Of a DNA stretch of 13,687 bases, positions 8,065 to 13,687 are shown piece by piece (position 1 is the stretch's first letter; each line of letters opens with the position of its first letter). Source of the DNA: an uncultured Altererythrobacter sp. (GTDB taxonomy: Bacteria > Pseudomonadota > Alphaproteobacteria > Sphingomonadales > Sphingomonadaceae); NCBI GenBank assembly GCA_946885545.1, contig CAMPGP010000031.1, forward strand, positions 1 through 13,687. Reading direction: 5' to 3'. Both the position numbers and the translations under genes were made by a program. The notes beneath the pieces were generated by a model. That model had not been told where the DNA came from and searched no databases. It saw only the letters and a program-made list of their open reading frames with translations.

Positions 8065-8174
8065 GCTTTCGCGCCACCTGGATTCGACTGCCCTGGCACT
8101 GACGGCGCGCCGCCTGACATTGAGGCAAACCATGCGAAAGAGCTGCCCGGACGCTAGCGAACGCAGGGCGTGTA

Positions 8175-8197
8175 GGAAAGCGGCCATTTCGCTTTTC
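8175..8197 (-). terminator. Possible terminator after dapA
   Basis: An inverted repeat pairs GGAAAGCG (8175-8182) with CGCTTTTC (8190-8197): eight pairs including one G-U, seven-base loop. It begins six bases beyond the dapA stop. On the minus strand no long T-run follows, so it is a weak intrinsic terminator at best. Confidence 0.35.
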
Positions 8198-8202
8198 TCG
8201 CG

Positions 8203-9084
8203 TCAAACCAGCCCCGCGTGTTCCAGCGCCTGATCGACCGCAGCCTTCGCGTGGTCCGAGCATTCGACCAGCGGTAGGCGGACACCCGGGAGGATCCAGT
8301 CGTGCACGCGGCTGAGCGCGTATTTCACCGGCGCGGGGCTCGCGTCTTCGAACATGGCGTAGTGCAGCGGATAGAGCAGATCGTTGAGGCGGCGCGCCTC
8401 GACCAGGTCGTTGTCGGCGCAGGCCTGCTGGAACTGGGCGCAGAGCGCGGGGGCGACGTTGGCGGTCACCGAAATGCAGCCGACCGAGCCCGCGGCATTG
8501 GCAGGCAACGCGAGTTCGTCGTCGCCCGAAAGCTGGCAGAAGTCCTTGCCAATGCCCATGCGGTGGTCGGTCACGCGGCTGAGGTCGCCGCTGGCGTCCT
8601 TGATCGCGACGATCCGGTCGGGATAGCGCTTGGCCAGTGCGCATACCGTCTCGGGCTCGATGTCGGTCACCGTGCGGCCGGGCACGTTGTAGAGCACGAT
8701 CGGCAGGTCCGAATGCTCGGCGAGATAGCTGAAATGCGCGATCAACCCGGCCTGCTTGGGCCGGTTGTAGTAGGGCGCGACGCACAGGCCCGCGGCGGCG
8801 CCGGCCTTCTTCGAGAAGTTCATGTGCAGCAGCGCGTTCATCGTGTCGTTGCTGCCGCAGCCGGCGATCACGGGCACGCGCCCGGCAGCCTGCTCGATGC
8901 AGATTTCGATCACCCGGTGATGCTCGGCATTGGAGAGCGTCGAGGCCTCGCCGGTGGTGCCGCAGGGGACGAGCGCCTTGCTGCCGTTCTCGATCTGCCA
9001 GTCGACCAGGCGGCGGAACGCGGCCTCGTCGAACGATCCGTCGCGAAAAGGAGTCACAAGAGCCGGAATCGAGCCGGAGAACAT
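8203..9084 (-). CDS. dapA: 4-hydroxy-tetrahydrodipicolinate synthase
   Basis: A 293-residue enzyme. It condenses pyruvate with aspartate semialdehyde in the diaminopimelate/lysine pathway, feeding peptidoglycan and protein synthesis in the cytoplasm. The lysine forming the Schiff base is K162 (IVAIKDASGD). The catalytic triad is T44 (CGTTGE), Y106 (APYYNRP) and Y132 (LYNVPGRT), with R137 for substrate binding. Length and the opening MFSGSIPALVTPF match the family from ATG 9084-9082, which has a GAGG about nine bases upstream. In-frame ATGs at 9102 and 9144 would add 6 or 20 residues that do not resemble the family; 9102 remains possible. It is divergent from the lytic transglycosylase gene. 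smpB lies further along the same strand but is separated from dapA by an inverted gene. Confidence 0.96.
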   Translation of the reverse strand: MFSGSIPALVTPFRDGSFDEAAFRRLVDWQIENGSKALVPCGTTGEASTLSNAEHHRVIEICIEQAAGRVPVIAGCGSNDTMNALLHMNFSKKAGAAAGLCVAPYYNRPKQAGLIAHFSYLAEHSDLPIVLYNVPGRTVTDIEPETVCALAKRYPDRIVAIKDASGDLSRVTDHRMGIGKDFCQLSGDDELALPANAAGSVGCISVTANVAPALCAQFQQACADNDLVEARRLNDLLYPLHYAMFEDASPAPVKYALSRVHDWILPGVRLPLVECSDHAKAAVDQALEHAGLV

Positions 9085-9115
9085 TGTCTGGAACCTCGCC
9101 ATTGCCCATAGCGCG

Positions 9116-9146
9116 GAATGAATTTCACGCGCGGGAACTTTCATTC
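9116..9146. repeat. Inverted repeat in the dapA / lytic transglycosylase divergent gap
   Basis: GAATGAA (9116-9122) and TTCATTC (9140-9146) are perfect inverted arms 17 bases apart, centred between the two divergent starts. The spacing of arm centres (24 bases) could suit a dimeric regulator. A 7-base match can easily be chance. Confidence 0.25.
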
Positions 9147-9174
9147 AGCGCCTGATAAGGAGACGGGGGGCACC

Positions 9175-11148
9175 ATGTCCAGTATGACACGTATTTCATT
9201 GTATGGACTTGCCTTTCTCGCGAGCACGGTGGTCACCGGCTCGGTTCCCCTCGCTGCCCAGGCCGACGCGGTCGACAGAGCGCGCCAATCGATGGTCGCA
9301 AGCGTCCCGTCGCAGATCGGGCAGGCGGTCGAACGCTGGAAGCTGCTGACCAGCAACGACCGGATGGGCTTCGACGCCTATGCCGGTTTCGCGCTCGCCT
9401 ATCCCGAGTTTCCGCGCATGGACGTGATCCGCGCCAACGCGGAAGAATCTCTCGAAAGCGGCGCGCCCAGTTCCGAAGCGCTGGTCGCCTATTTCGACCG
9501 CAACCCGCCGCAGACCAATCCTGCGAGGGCGCGCTATGCCCTCGCGCTAGCCGGGCTCCAGCGGCCCGAAGCGTTCGAGACCGCGCGGGCCGCCTGGCGC
9601 GGCGGAGACATGAGCACGCCGGCCGAGGCCTACATGCTCGGCATGTTCGGTTCGCGTTTCACGCAGGAAGACCAGGACGCGCGGATGACCGCGCTGCTGT
9701 GGCAGGGCAAGGCCGATGCCGCCGCGCGCCACATGGTCAACGTCTCGCCCGGCTATCGCGACATCGCGATGGCACAGCTTTCGCTGTTGCAGGGGCAGGA
9801 TCCGGCCTCGTCGGGCATCCGCGTGCCATCGAACGCGCAGGCATTTCCGGGCTACGTCTATACGCTGGCGCGCCAGCACCGCGCGAACGGGCGCCTGCCC
9901 CAGGCAATCGACGTGCTGGCCAATCGCCCCGCGTTCAACGGCCCCGCCTACGACCCCGAGGACTTCGTGACCGAAGCGCTGCGCATCGCGCGCGGTGCCG
10001 GTGCGCGGCCCGCGGCGCAGATCGCCGCCAAGGTCGACGATCTCTTCATGCCCGGCGCGGACATCTCGGGCATGAGCTATCGCCTGCGCGACGATTATAC
10101 CTCGCTTATGTGGCTCGGCGGCACCAAGGCGCTGTGGAACCTGGGGGACGGCAACGCCGCGGCGCCACTATTCTATCGCTACGGCAATGCCGCGCGCACC
10201 CCGCAGACGCGGTCCAAGGGTTTCTACTGGGCCGGGCTCGCATCGAACCGCGCGGGCAATCAGAGCGAGGCGCGCCGTTATTGGGAAATGGCCGCGCAAT
10301 ATCCGGAATACTTCTACGGGCTTCTCGCGCTTGAGCGCCTCGGCCGTTCGGCCCCGGCCTTCGGGGGCGGCGCCACGGCGCAGCCGACGGCGGAGCAGCG
10401 CGCCGCGTTCCGTTCAAATCCGTTGGCGCTCGCGGTGCGCGAGCTTGCCCGCGGCGGCAGCGACTGGCGCACCGAGCGCTATTTCTTCACCGAACTCGCC
10501 GGTTGGGCCGACGATGCGGCCGAGATGCAGCTCGTCGCCGAACTGGCGCAGGAACTGCGCCTGCCCGAGCTCGCGGTAGTGATCGGGCGCGCCGCGCCGG
10601 AGAAGAACATTCCCGGGTTCGAACGCGTCGGCTTCCCCACGGTGTCGCAACCGGCCGGCACCGACTTCACCATCGTCCACGCGATCGCGCGGCAGGAAAG
10701 CGAGTTCGACGAGGATCGGATCAGCCATGCCGGTGCGCGCGGGCTGATGCAGCTGATGCCCGGCACCGCGCGCGAGCAATCCGGCATGCTCGGCATGAGC
10801 TACAACTACGGCGGGCTGACCGGCGACCCGCAATACAACGTGCGGCTGGGCGACGCCTATTTCGCGCGCATGATGGACTACTACGGGGGCAGCTATCCGC
10901 TTGCGGTCGCGGCCTACAATGCGGGCCCCGGCAACGTGAACAAGTGGCTGCGCGCCAACGGCGATCCGCGCAACGGCTCGGTCGACTGGCTCCGCTGGAT
11001 CGAGGAGATTCCGATCTTCGAGACCAAGAACTACGTCCAGCGGGTGATCGAGAACGCCGTCACCTACGAGGCGATGTATCCCGATCGGGTCCGTTATGGG
11101 CAGCCCAAGGGGGTCAGCCAGTTCATCGGCAAGTCCACGCCGGGTTGA
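9175..11148 (+). CDS. Periplasmic soluble lytic transglycosylase (Slt70-like, family 1)
   Basis: A 657-residue protein. It cleaves the MurNAc-GlcNAc bond of peptidoglycan, forming 1,6-anhydro-MurNAc ends. A signal peptide covers residues 1-30 (cut after LAAQA). A long helical, TPR-like region (about 35-480) forms the doughnut-type domain typical of Slt70. The C-terminal catalytic domain has E508 in IARQESEFD, GARGLMQLMPGTA (520-532), AAYNAGPGNV (579-588) and the closing motif IPIFETKNYVQRVIEN. Length fits the family. The start is ATG 9175. AAGGAG lies about a dozen bases upstream; starting at 9184 (third-codon MTR) is a close alternative, and a start at 9118 would put 19 non-hydrophobic residues before the leader. 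It is divergent from dapA and followed by greB after 52 bases. Confidence 0.93.
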   Translation: MSSMTRISLYGLAFLASTVVTGSVPLAAQADAVDRARQSMVASVPSQIGQAVERWKLLTSNDRMGFDAYAGFALAYPEFPRMDVIRANAEESLESGAPSSEALVAYFDRNPPQTNPARARYALALAGLQRPEAFETARAAWRGGDMSTPAEAYMLGMFGSRFTQEDQDARMTALLWQGKADAAARHMVNVSPGYRDIAMAQLSLLQGQDPASSGIRVPSNAQAFPGYVYTLARQHRANGRLPQAIDVLANRPAFNGPAYDPEDFVTEALRIARGAGARPAAQIAAKVDDLFMPGADISGMSYRLRDDYTSLMWLGGTKALWNLGDGNAAAPLFYRYGNAARTPQTRSKGFYWAGLASNRAGNQSEARRYWEMAAQYPEYFYGLLALERLGRSAPAFGGGATAQPTAEQRAAFRSNPLALAVRELARGGSDWRTERYFFTELAGWADDAAEMQLVAELAQELRLPELAVVIGRAAPEKNIPGFERVGFPTVSQPAGTDFTIVHAIARQESEFDEDRISHAGARGLMQLMPGTAREQSGMLGMSYNYGGLTGDPQYNVRLGDAYFARMMDYYGGSYPLAVAAYNAGPGNVNKWLRANGDPRNGSVDWLRWIEEIPIFETKNYVQRVIENAVTYEAMYPDRVRYGQPKGVSQFIGKSTPG

Positions 11149-11200
11149 TCTTCGGGGCCGATCTTGCCGTCTGCCCGGCGAACGTGCTTATGAAGCGCCG

Positions 11201-11686
11201 ATGCCCGCGACCGCCAAGACCAACCCGATAACCCCGGCAGGATATGCAGCGCTGAAGGCGCGCTACGACCACCTGCTCGGCACAGTGCGGCCCGCGATCG
11301 TCGAGATCGTGAGCTGGGCGGCGGGCAACGGCGACCGCAGCGAGAACGGCGACTACATCTACGGCCGCAAGCGGATGCGCGAGATCGATCGCGAGCTCGC
11401 GCATCTCGCGCGCCGGATGAAGGCGGCGCGGGTGATCGACCCGTCCGAGCAGCCCGATCGCGGCCGCGCCTTCTTCGGCGCCACGGTGGAACTCGCCGAC
11501 GAGGACGATGCGCGCAAGACGGTGACCCTCGTGGGCGACGACGAGCAGGATGCGAGCGCCGGCCGGATCGGCTGGTCGAGCCCGATGGCGCGCGTCTTGC
11601 GCGGGGCGGTCGTGGGCGACTTGCGGACCGTGCGGCTGCCGGGTGGCGAGAAGGAATGGGAAGTCGTCGCGATCGACTATGCATAG
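11201..11686 (+). CDS. greB: Transcription elongation factor GreB
   Basis: A 161-residue Gre factor. These proteins enter the RNA polymerase secondary channel and stimulate cleavage of backtracked RNA. An N-terminal coiled coil (about 10-80) carries the acidic tip GDRSENGDY (44-52; D45 and E48 position the second metal). The C-terminal FKBP-like domain follows, with FFGATVEL (91-98) and SSPMARVLRGAVVGD (126-140). SWAAGNGDRSENGDYIYGRK resembles GreB more than GreA. The start is ATG 11201 (MPATAK), which fits the family length; the frame is open upstream. A TTGCCG (11164-11169) lies 17 bases before a poor -10-like CTTATG (11187-11192), so any private promoter is weak, and read-through from the transglycosylase gene is likely. 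Its 3' end overlaps the next gene by eight bases. Confidence 0.92.
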   Translation: MPATAKTNPITPAGYAALKARYDHLLGTVRPAIVEIVSWAAGNGDRSENGDYIYGRKRMREIDRELAHLARRMKAARVIDPSEQPDRGRAFFGATVELADEDDARKTVTLVGDDEQDASAGRIGWSSPMARVLRGAVVGDLRTVRLPGGEKEWEVVAIDYA

Positions 11687-12173
11687 ATTCGCGATCCCCG
11701 CCCTCGCCCTGCTTGCGCTCGCGGCGCCGCTGTCCGCGCGCGACAGCCTCGGGATGTTCTCTGGCTGGGGAGCCTTTCGCGACGCCAGCGTGCCGCGCTG
11801 CTACGCCATCGCGCGACCGCTGCCGACGAGCCGGGCGAGCGACTACCGCGCCTTCGCCAGCATCGGCACCTGGCCTCGCCGCGACGTGCGTGGGCAGGTC
11901 CACTTGCGCTTGTCGCGCAAACTCGCCGAGGGTTCGGCCATCTCGCTCCGCCTCGGGGGCCGCCGCTTCGCGCTCACCGGCGGGGGCGGCGACGCATGGG
12001 CGCAGGACCGCGCGATGGACGCAGCGATCGTCGCTGCGATGCGCTCTACCGGGCGAATGACCGTGAGCGCGCGCGACAGTCGCGGCCGCCGCTTTTCCGA
12101 CAGCTACAACCTGGCAGGCGCGGCGACGGCGATGGACGCCGCCACGATCGGCTGCGCAACTGTTAATCGATGA
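11679..12173 (+). CDS. Exported IalB-like protein of unknown function
   Basis: A 164-residue protein with a signal peptide (residues 1-20, cut after PLSA). The mature part opens with MFSGWGAFRD and has two cysteines, C41 (PRCYAI) and C159 (IGCA), placed to form a disulfide. It also has a basic middle (ASIGTWPRRDVRGQVHLRLSR), then a Gly-rich turn and AIVAAMRSTGRMTVSARDSRG. This layout resembles invasion-associated-locus-B (IalB) family proteins of alphaproteobacteria, a small periplasmic or surface family of unclear function. The match is from recall and is moderate. The start ATG 11679 overlaps the greB stop by eight bases and lacks a good ribosome-binding site, suggesting translational coupling to greB. 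A strong hairpin follows the stop. Confidence 0.75.
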   Translation: MHRFAIPALALLALAAPLSARDSLGMFSGWGAFRDASVPRCYAIARPLPTSRASDYRAFASIGTWPRRDVRGQVHLRLSRKLAEGSAISLRLGGRRFALTGGGGDAWAQDRAMDAAIVAAMRSTGRMTVSARDSRGRRFSDSYNLAGAATAMDAATIGCATVNR

Positions 12174-12177
12174 CATG

Positions 12178-12205
12178 AAAAGGGCGGAGCCGTAGCTCCG
12201 CCCTT
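12178..12205 (-). terminator. Strong hairpin terminator between convergent genes
   Basis: Two perfect 11-base arms, AAGGGCGGAGC (12180-12190) and its reverse complement (12195-12205), flank a four-base loop. On the minus strand the stem runs into TTTT, a standard intrinsic terminator for the beta-barrel gene that ends at 12231. It sits seven bases after the IalB-like stop and could also stop plus-strand transcripts, though no T-run follows on that strand. Confidence 0.85.
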
Positions 12206-12230
12206 CCCATTCGCCTTCGTTTCGCTTGGT

Positions 12231-12902
12231 TCAGAAGCGGTAACCGACCGCCGCCATGACCTGGTGACGATCGAGGTCGACGTCGAAGCGCTCGCTGTCG
12301 GCCAGCGTTCCTTCCATGTCGATTTCGGCTTCCGAATAGTTTGAGTAGCGATACTCGCCCTTGATGTAGACGCCCGAGTTCATCGCGTATTCGACGCCCG
12401 CGCCGACTCGGTAGCCGTCGGTGTCGATGTCGTTGCTGAATTCGGTCGTGCCGTCGTTCGAGAGGATGTTGTACTTGGCGTTGGTGTAGCCGCCCTTGGC
12501 ATAGACCAGGGTGTTCGGCGCCACCTTGGCGCCCGCGCGCAGGCCGACGTAAAGGTCGCGGTTGCTGTCGACGCTGCCGAGACCGAAGCCTTCGAAGTCG
12601 CCGTTTTCGAACTTGGTGTCCGCGGTCGATTCGAGATACTCGCCCTCGAGACCGATCACCGCACCGCCGGTGTCGATGTCGTAACCCGCCTCGACGCCGT
12701 AGCCGATGCCTTCGATCGACTGGTCGTTGTTGTTGTCGTCGGTATCGTCGTCGACGCTGCTGCCGGCGCCGCTTTGGTCGTAACCGCCGACAACGCCGAT
12801 GCGGGCGCCGTTGAACGGCGAGTCGTCGGCGGACTGCGCAATCGCGGGGGTGGCCAGAGCCACGAGCGACCCGGTGGCGATAAGTGCGATCGTCTTTTTC
12901 AT
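12231..12902 (-). CDS. Small outer-membrane beta-barrel protein (OmpA/porin-like family)
   Basis: A 223-residue protein with a signal peptide (1-23, MKKTIALIA... to AIA-Q). The mature sequence alternates as in eight-stranded barrels: GARIGVVGGYD, GYGVEAGYDI, AVIGLEGEYLES, LYVGLRAGAKV, LVYAKGGYTNAKY, YRVGAGVEYAM, VYIKGEYRYSNY, and HQVMAAVGYRF. The terminal aromatic F is the signal recognised by the BAM assembly machinery. It matches the OMP beta-brl (PF13505) type found as abundant small porin-like proteins in sphingomonads. The first loop is Asp/Asn-rich (about 49-60) and may bind cations. The start is ATG 12902-12900 with GGAG five bases upstream; the frame is open further upstream but the leader fixes the start. 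A strong terminator follows. Function beyond membrane structure is not apparent. Confidence 0.9.
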   Translation of the reverse strand: MKKTIALIATGSLVALATPAIAQSADDSPFNGARIGVVGGYDQSGAGSSVDDDTDDNNNDQSIEGIGYGVEAGYDIDTGGAVIGLEGEYLESTADTKFENGDFEGFGLGSVDSNRDLYVGLRAGAKVAPNTLVYAKGGYTNAKYNILSNDGTTEFSNDIDTDGYRVGAGVEYAMNSGVYIKGEYRYSNYSEAEIDMEGTLADSERFDVDLDRHQVMAAVGYRF

Positions 12903-13129
12903 AAGTACTCCATTGGTTGTCCTGCGTGGCCCGTTGACCTTGCGCATGGACCACCCAAACGGCGGGTCTCACGATCCGGTTTCATGAACGGGAGACAACG
13001 ATTTTCATGTTGCGTTTCAGCCACATGTGGGACGATGAACCGATGAATTTGGTCGACGAAAAGCGGGAACCGACCATGCCTGTTCGGCATTCGCGCACGC
13101 CCGCGCATCGAAGGGAAAGCAAGCGGTCT

Positions 13130-13158
13130 TTGCGTTGCGCCGCGCTCGGCACTATATG
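13130..13158 (+). promoter_or_regulatory. Candidate rlmN promoter, near-leaderless
   Basis: TTGCGT (13130-13135) and TATATG (13153-13158) are separated by exactly 17 bases. They match the sigma-70 hexamers at three and four of six positions. The second ends nine bases before the rlmN ATG, so the transcript would begin about two or three bases before the start codon. This agrees with the lack of a ribosome-binding site there. Confidence 0.5.
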
Positions 13159-13167
13159 CGCCGCGCA

Positions 13168-13687
13168 ATGACCCACACTTCGCTGATGCCCATTCCCGGA
13201 CCGGTCGATCCGGTCCCCGTCGCGCGCGACATCACGCCGCGCGCGGACGGCCGCACGGACCTGCTCGGGTTGCCCAAGACGCGCATCGCCGAGCTGTTTG
13301 CCGACGCTGGCCTCGATCCCAAGCAGGCGAAGCTACGCGCCAAGCAGGTCTATCACTGGCTTTACCACCGGGGCGCGACCGAGTTCGAGGCGATGACCGA
13401 CATCGCCAAGACGATGCGCCCCTGGCTCGCCGAACGCTTCGTCGTGGGCCGACCCCAGGTGGTCGAGGCGCAGCATTCGACCGACGGCACGCGCAAGTGG
13501 CTGCTGCGCACGCCCGACGGGCACGAGTTCGAGATGGTTTTCATCCCCGATGCCGACCGCGGCACGCTCTGCGTATCGAGCCAGGTCGGCTGCACGCTGA
13601 ACTGCACGTTCTGCCACACCGGCACGATGAAGCTTGTGCGCAACCTTACGCCGGGCGAGATCGTCGGCCAGGTGATGCTCGCGCGCG
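13168..13687 (+). CDS. rlmN: Dual-specificity rRNA/tRNA (adenine-C2) methyltransferase RlmN (3' end missing)
   Basis: The first 173 residues of a radical-SAM enzyme; the rest is beyond the right edge. RlmN methylates C2 of A2503 in 23S rRNA and A37 in some tRNAs. Seen here are the N-terminal accessory domain (DLLGLPKTRIAELFADAG; LRAKQVYHWLYHRGATEFEAMTDIAK, by key residues), KWLL and EMVFIP, then LCVSSQVGC and the Fe-S motif C142-x3-C146-x2-C149 (GCTLNCTFCHTG). The order SSQVGC before TFCHTG is typical of RlmN and distinguishes it from most radical-SAM families; the related Cfr resistance enzyme is less likely by context. The methyl-carrying cysteine near the C-terminus cannot be seen. The start ATG 13168 lacks a Shine-Dalgarno sequence but lies just after a plausible -10. 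In-frame M7 (13186) is an alternative. Confidence 0.95.
   Translation, partial: MTHTSLMPIPGPVDPVPVARDITPRADGRTDLLGLPKTRIAELFADAGLDPKQAKLRAKQVYHWLYHRGATEFEAMTDIAKTMRPWLAERFVVGRPQVVEAQHSTDGTRKWLLRTPDGHEFEMVFIPDADRGTLCVSSQVGCTLNCTFCHTGTMKLVRNLTPGEIVGQVMLAR

Larger units (their letters stand above)
7970..8202. other. Convergent intergenic gap with several inverted repeats, no gene seen
   Basis: These 233 bases separate two convergent genes and are less GC-rich at the left end. They hold a perfect 16-bp palindrome (8010-8025, GGAAAAAGCTTTTTCC), preceded by the overlapping TTTCCGGAAA (8005-8014). They also hold copy 2 of the 15-base repeat, a short hairpin (GTGGC 8062-8066 with GCCAC 8073-8077), and a possible terminator at 8175-8197. 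Open frames across it have no recognisable protein features. Confidence 0.5.

Noticed and set aside
8070..8110. Minus-strand TCGAATCC resembling a tRNA T-loop
   Set aside because: The flanking bases cannot form a five-pair T stem, and no acceptor stem or anticodon arm is present.
6736..8157. A 473-codon plus-strand frame over the AstE-like gene
   Set aside because: It is a frame-shifted reading of the real gene at 6893-7969 and yields an arginine-rich sequence without motifs.
8078..8157. Possible tmRNA piece: CTGGATTCGAC followed by GCAAAC and a short frame ending in TAG
   Set aside because: CTGGATTCGAC resembles the tmRNA 5' region and smpB is nearby. But the following frame reads ANHAKELPGR, not a tag ending in AA, and there is no tRNA-like acceptor half or T-arm in either order.
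7984..8187. A 67-codon minus-strand frame after dapA
   Set aside because: It spans the palindromes and repeat of the convergent gap, and its sequence shows no protein-family character.
12899..13168. An 89-codon minus-strand frame upstream of the beta-barrel gene
   Set aside because: It covers the rlmN promoter and the beta-barrel leader region, has no ribosome-binding site or recognisable features, and is best read as chance.

Overview
The window is a compact, high-GC, chromosomal stretch that reads as an alphaproteobacterium. Gene content points to Sphingomonadales, probably Erythrobacteraceae: a CckA-type hybrid kinase coupled to a DUF2062 gene, smpB and dapA close together, a GreB-like factor overlapping an IalB-like exported protein, and an RlmN. 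The taxon is inferred from recalled protein likeness, not from a search. I saw no phage module, transposase, CRISPR array, tRNA or rRNA.

Layout. Minus strand 1-2170: two tandem exported DUF4139-type paralogs; the downstream one runs off the left edge. Minus 2309-2917: a small exported protein with a phage-tail-collar (microcystin-dependent protein) fold, separated from the DUF4139 pair by a gap holding a strong 22-bp inverted repeat. Minus 3122-6773: smpB, then a DUF2062 membrane protein whose stop codon overlaps the start of cckA. Plus 6893-7969: a zinc carboxypeptidase-like (AstE/aspartoacylase family) protein, divergent from smpB. Minus 8203-9084: dapA, convergent with the previous gene across a 233-base gap containing palindromes. 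Plus 9175-12173: a periplasmic lytic transglycosylase, greB, and an overlapping IalB-like exported protein. Minus 12231-12902: a small outer-membrane beta-barrel protein, separated from the IalB-like gene by an 11-bp-stem terminator. Plus 13168-end: the N-terminal part of rlmN.

How the genes fit together. Several products act on the cell envelope: the DUF4139 pair, the collar-domain protein, DapA (meso-diaminopimelate and lysine supply), the lytic transglycosylase, the IalB-like protein and the beta-barrel. Three serve translation or transcription quality: SmpB (ribosome rescue), GreB (RNA polymerase rescue) and RlmN (23S rRNA/tRNA methylation). CckA feeds the ChpT/CtrA phosphorelay that governs cell cycle or motility in alphaproteobacteria.

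Most of the window is ordinary housekeeping DNA. The parts I would look at twice are the exported collar-domain protein, the DUF4139 gene pair with its palindromic upstream site, and the apparently leaderless starts of rlmN and smpB. I did not find a convincing undescribed multi-gene system.
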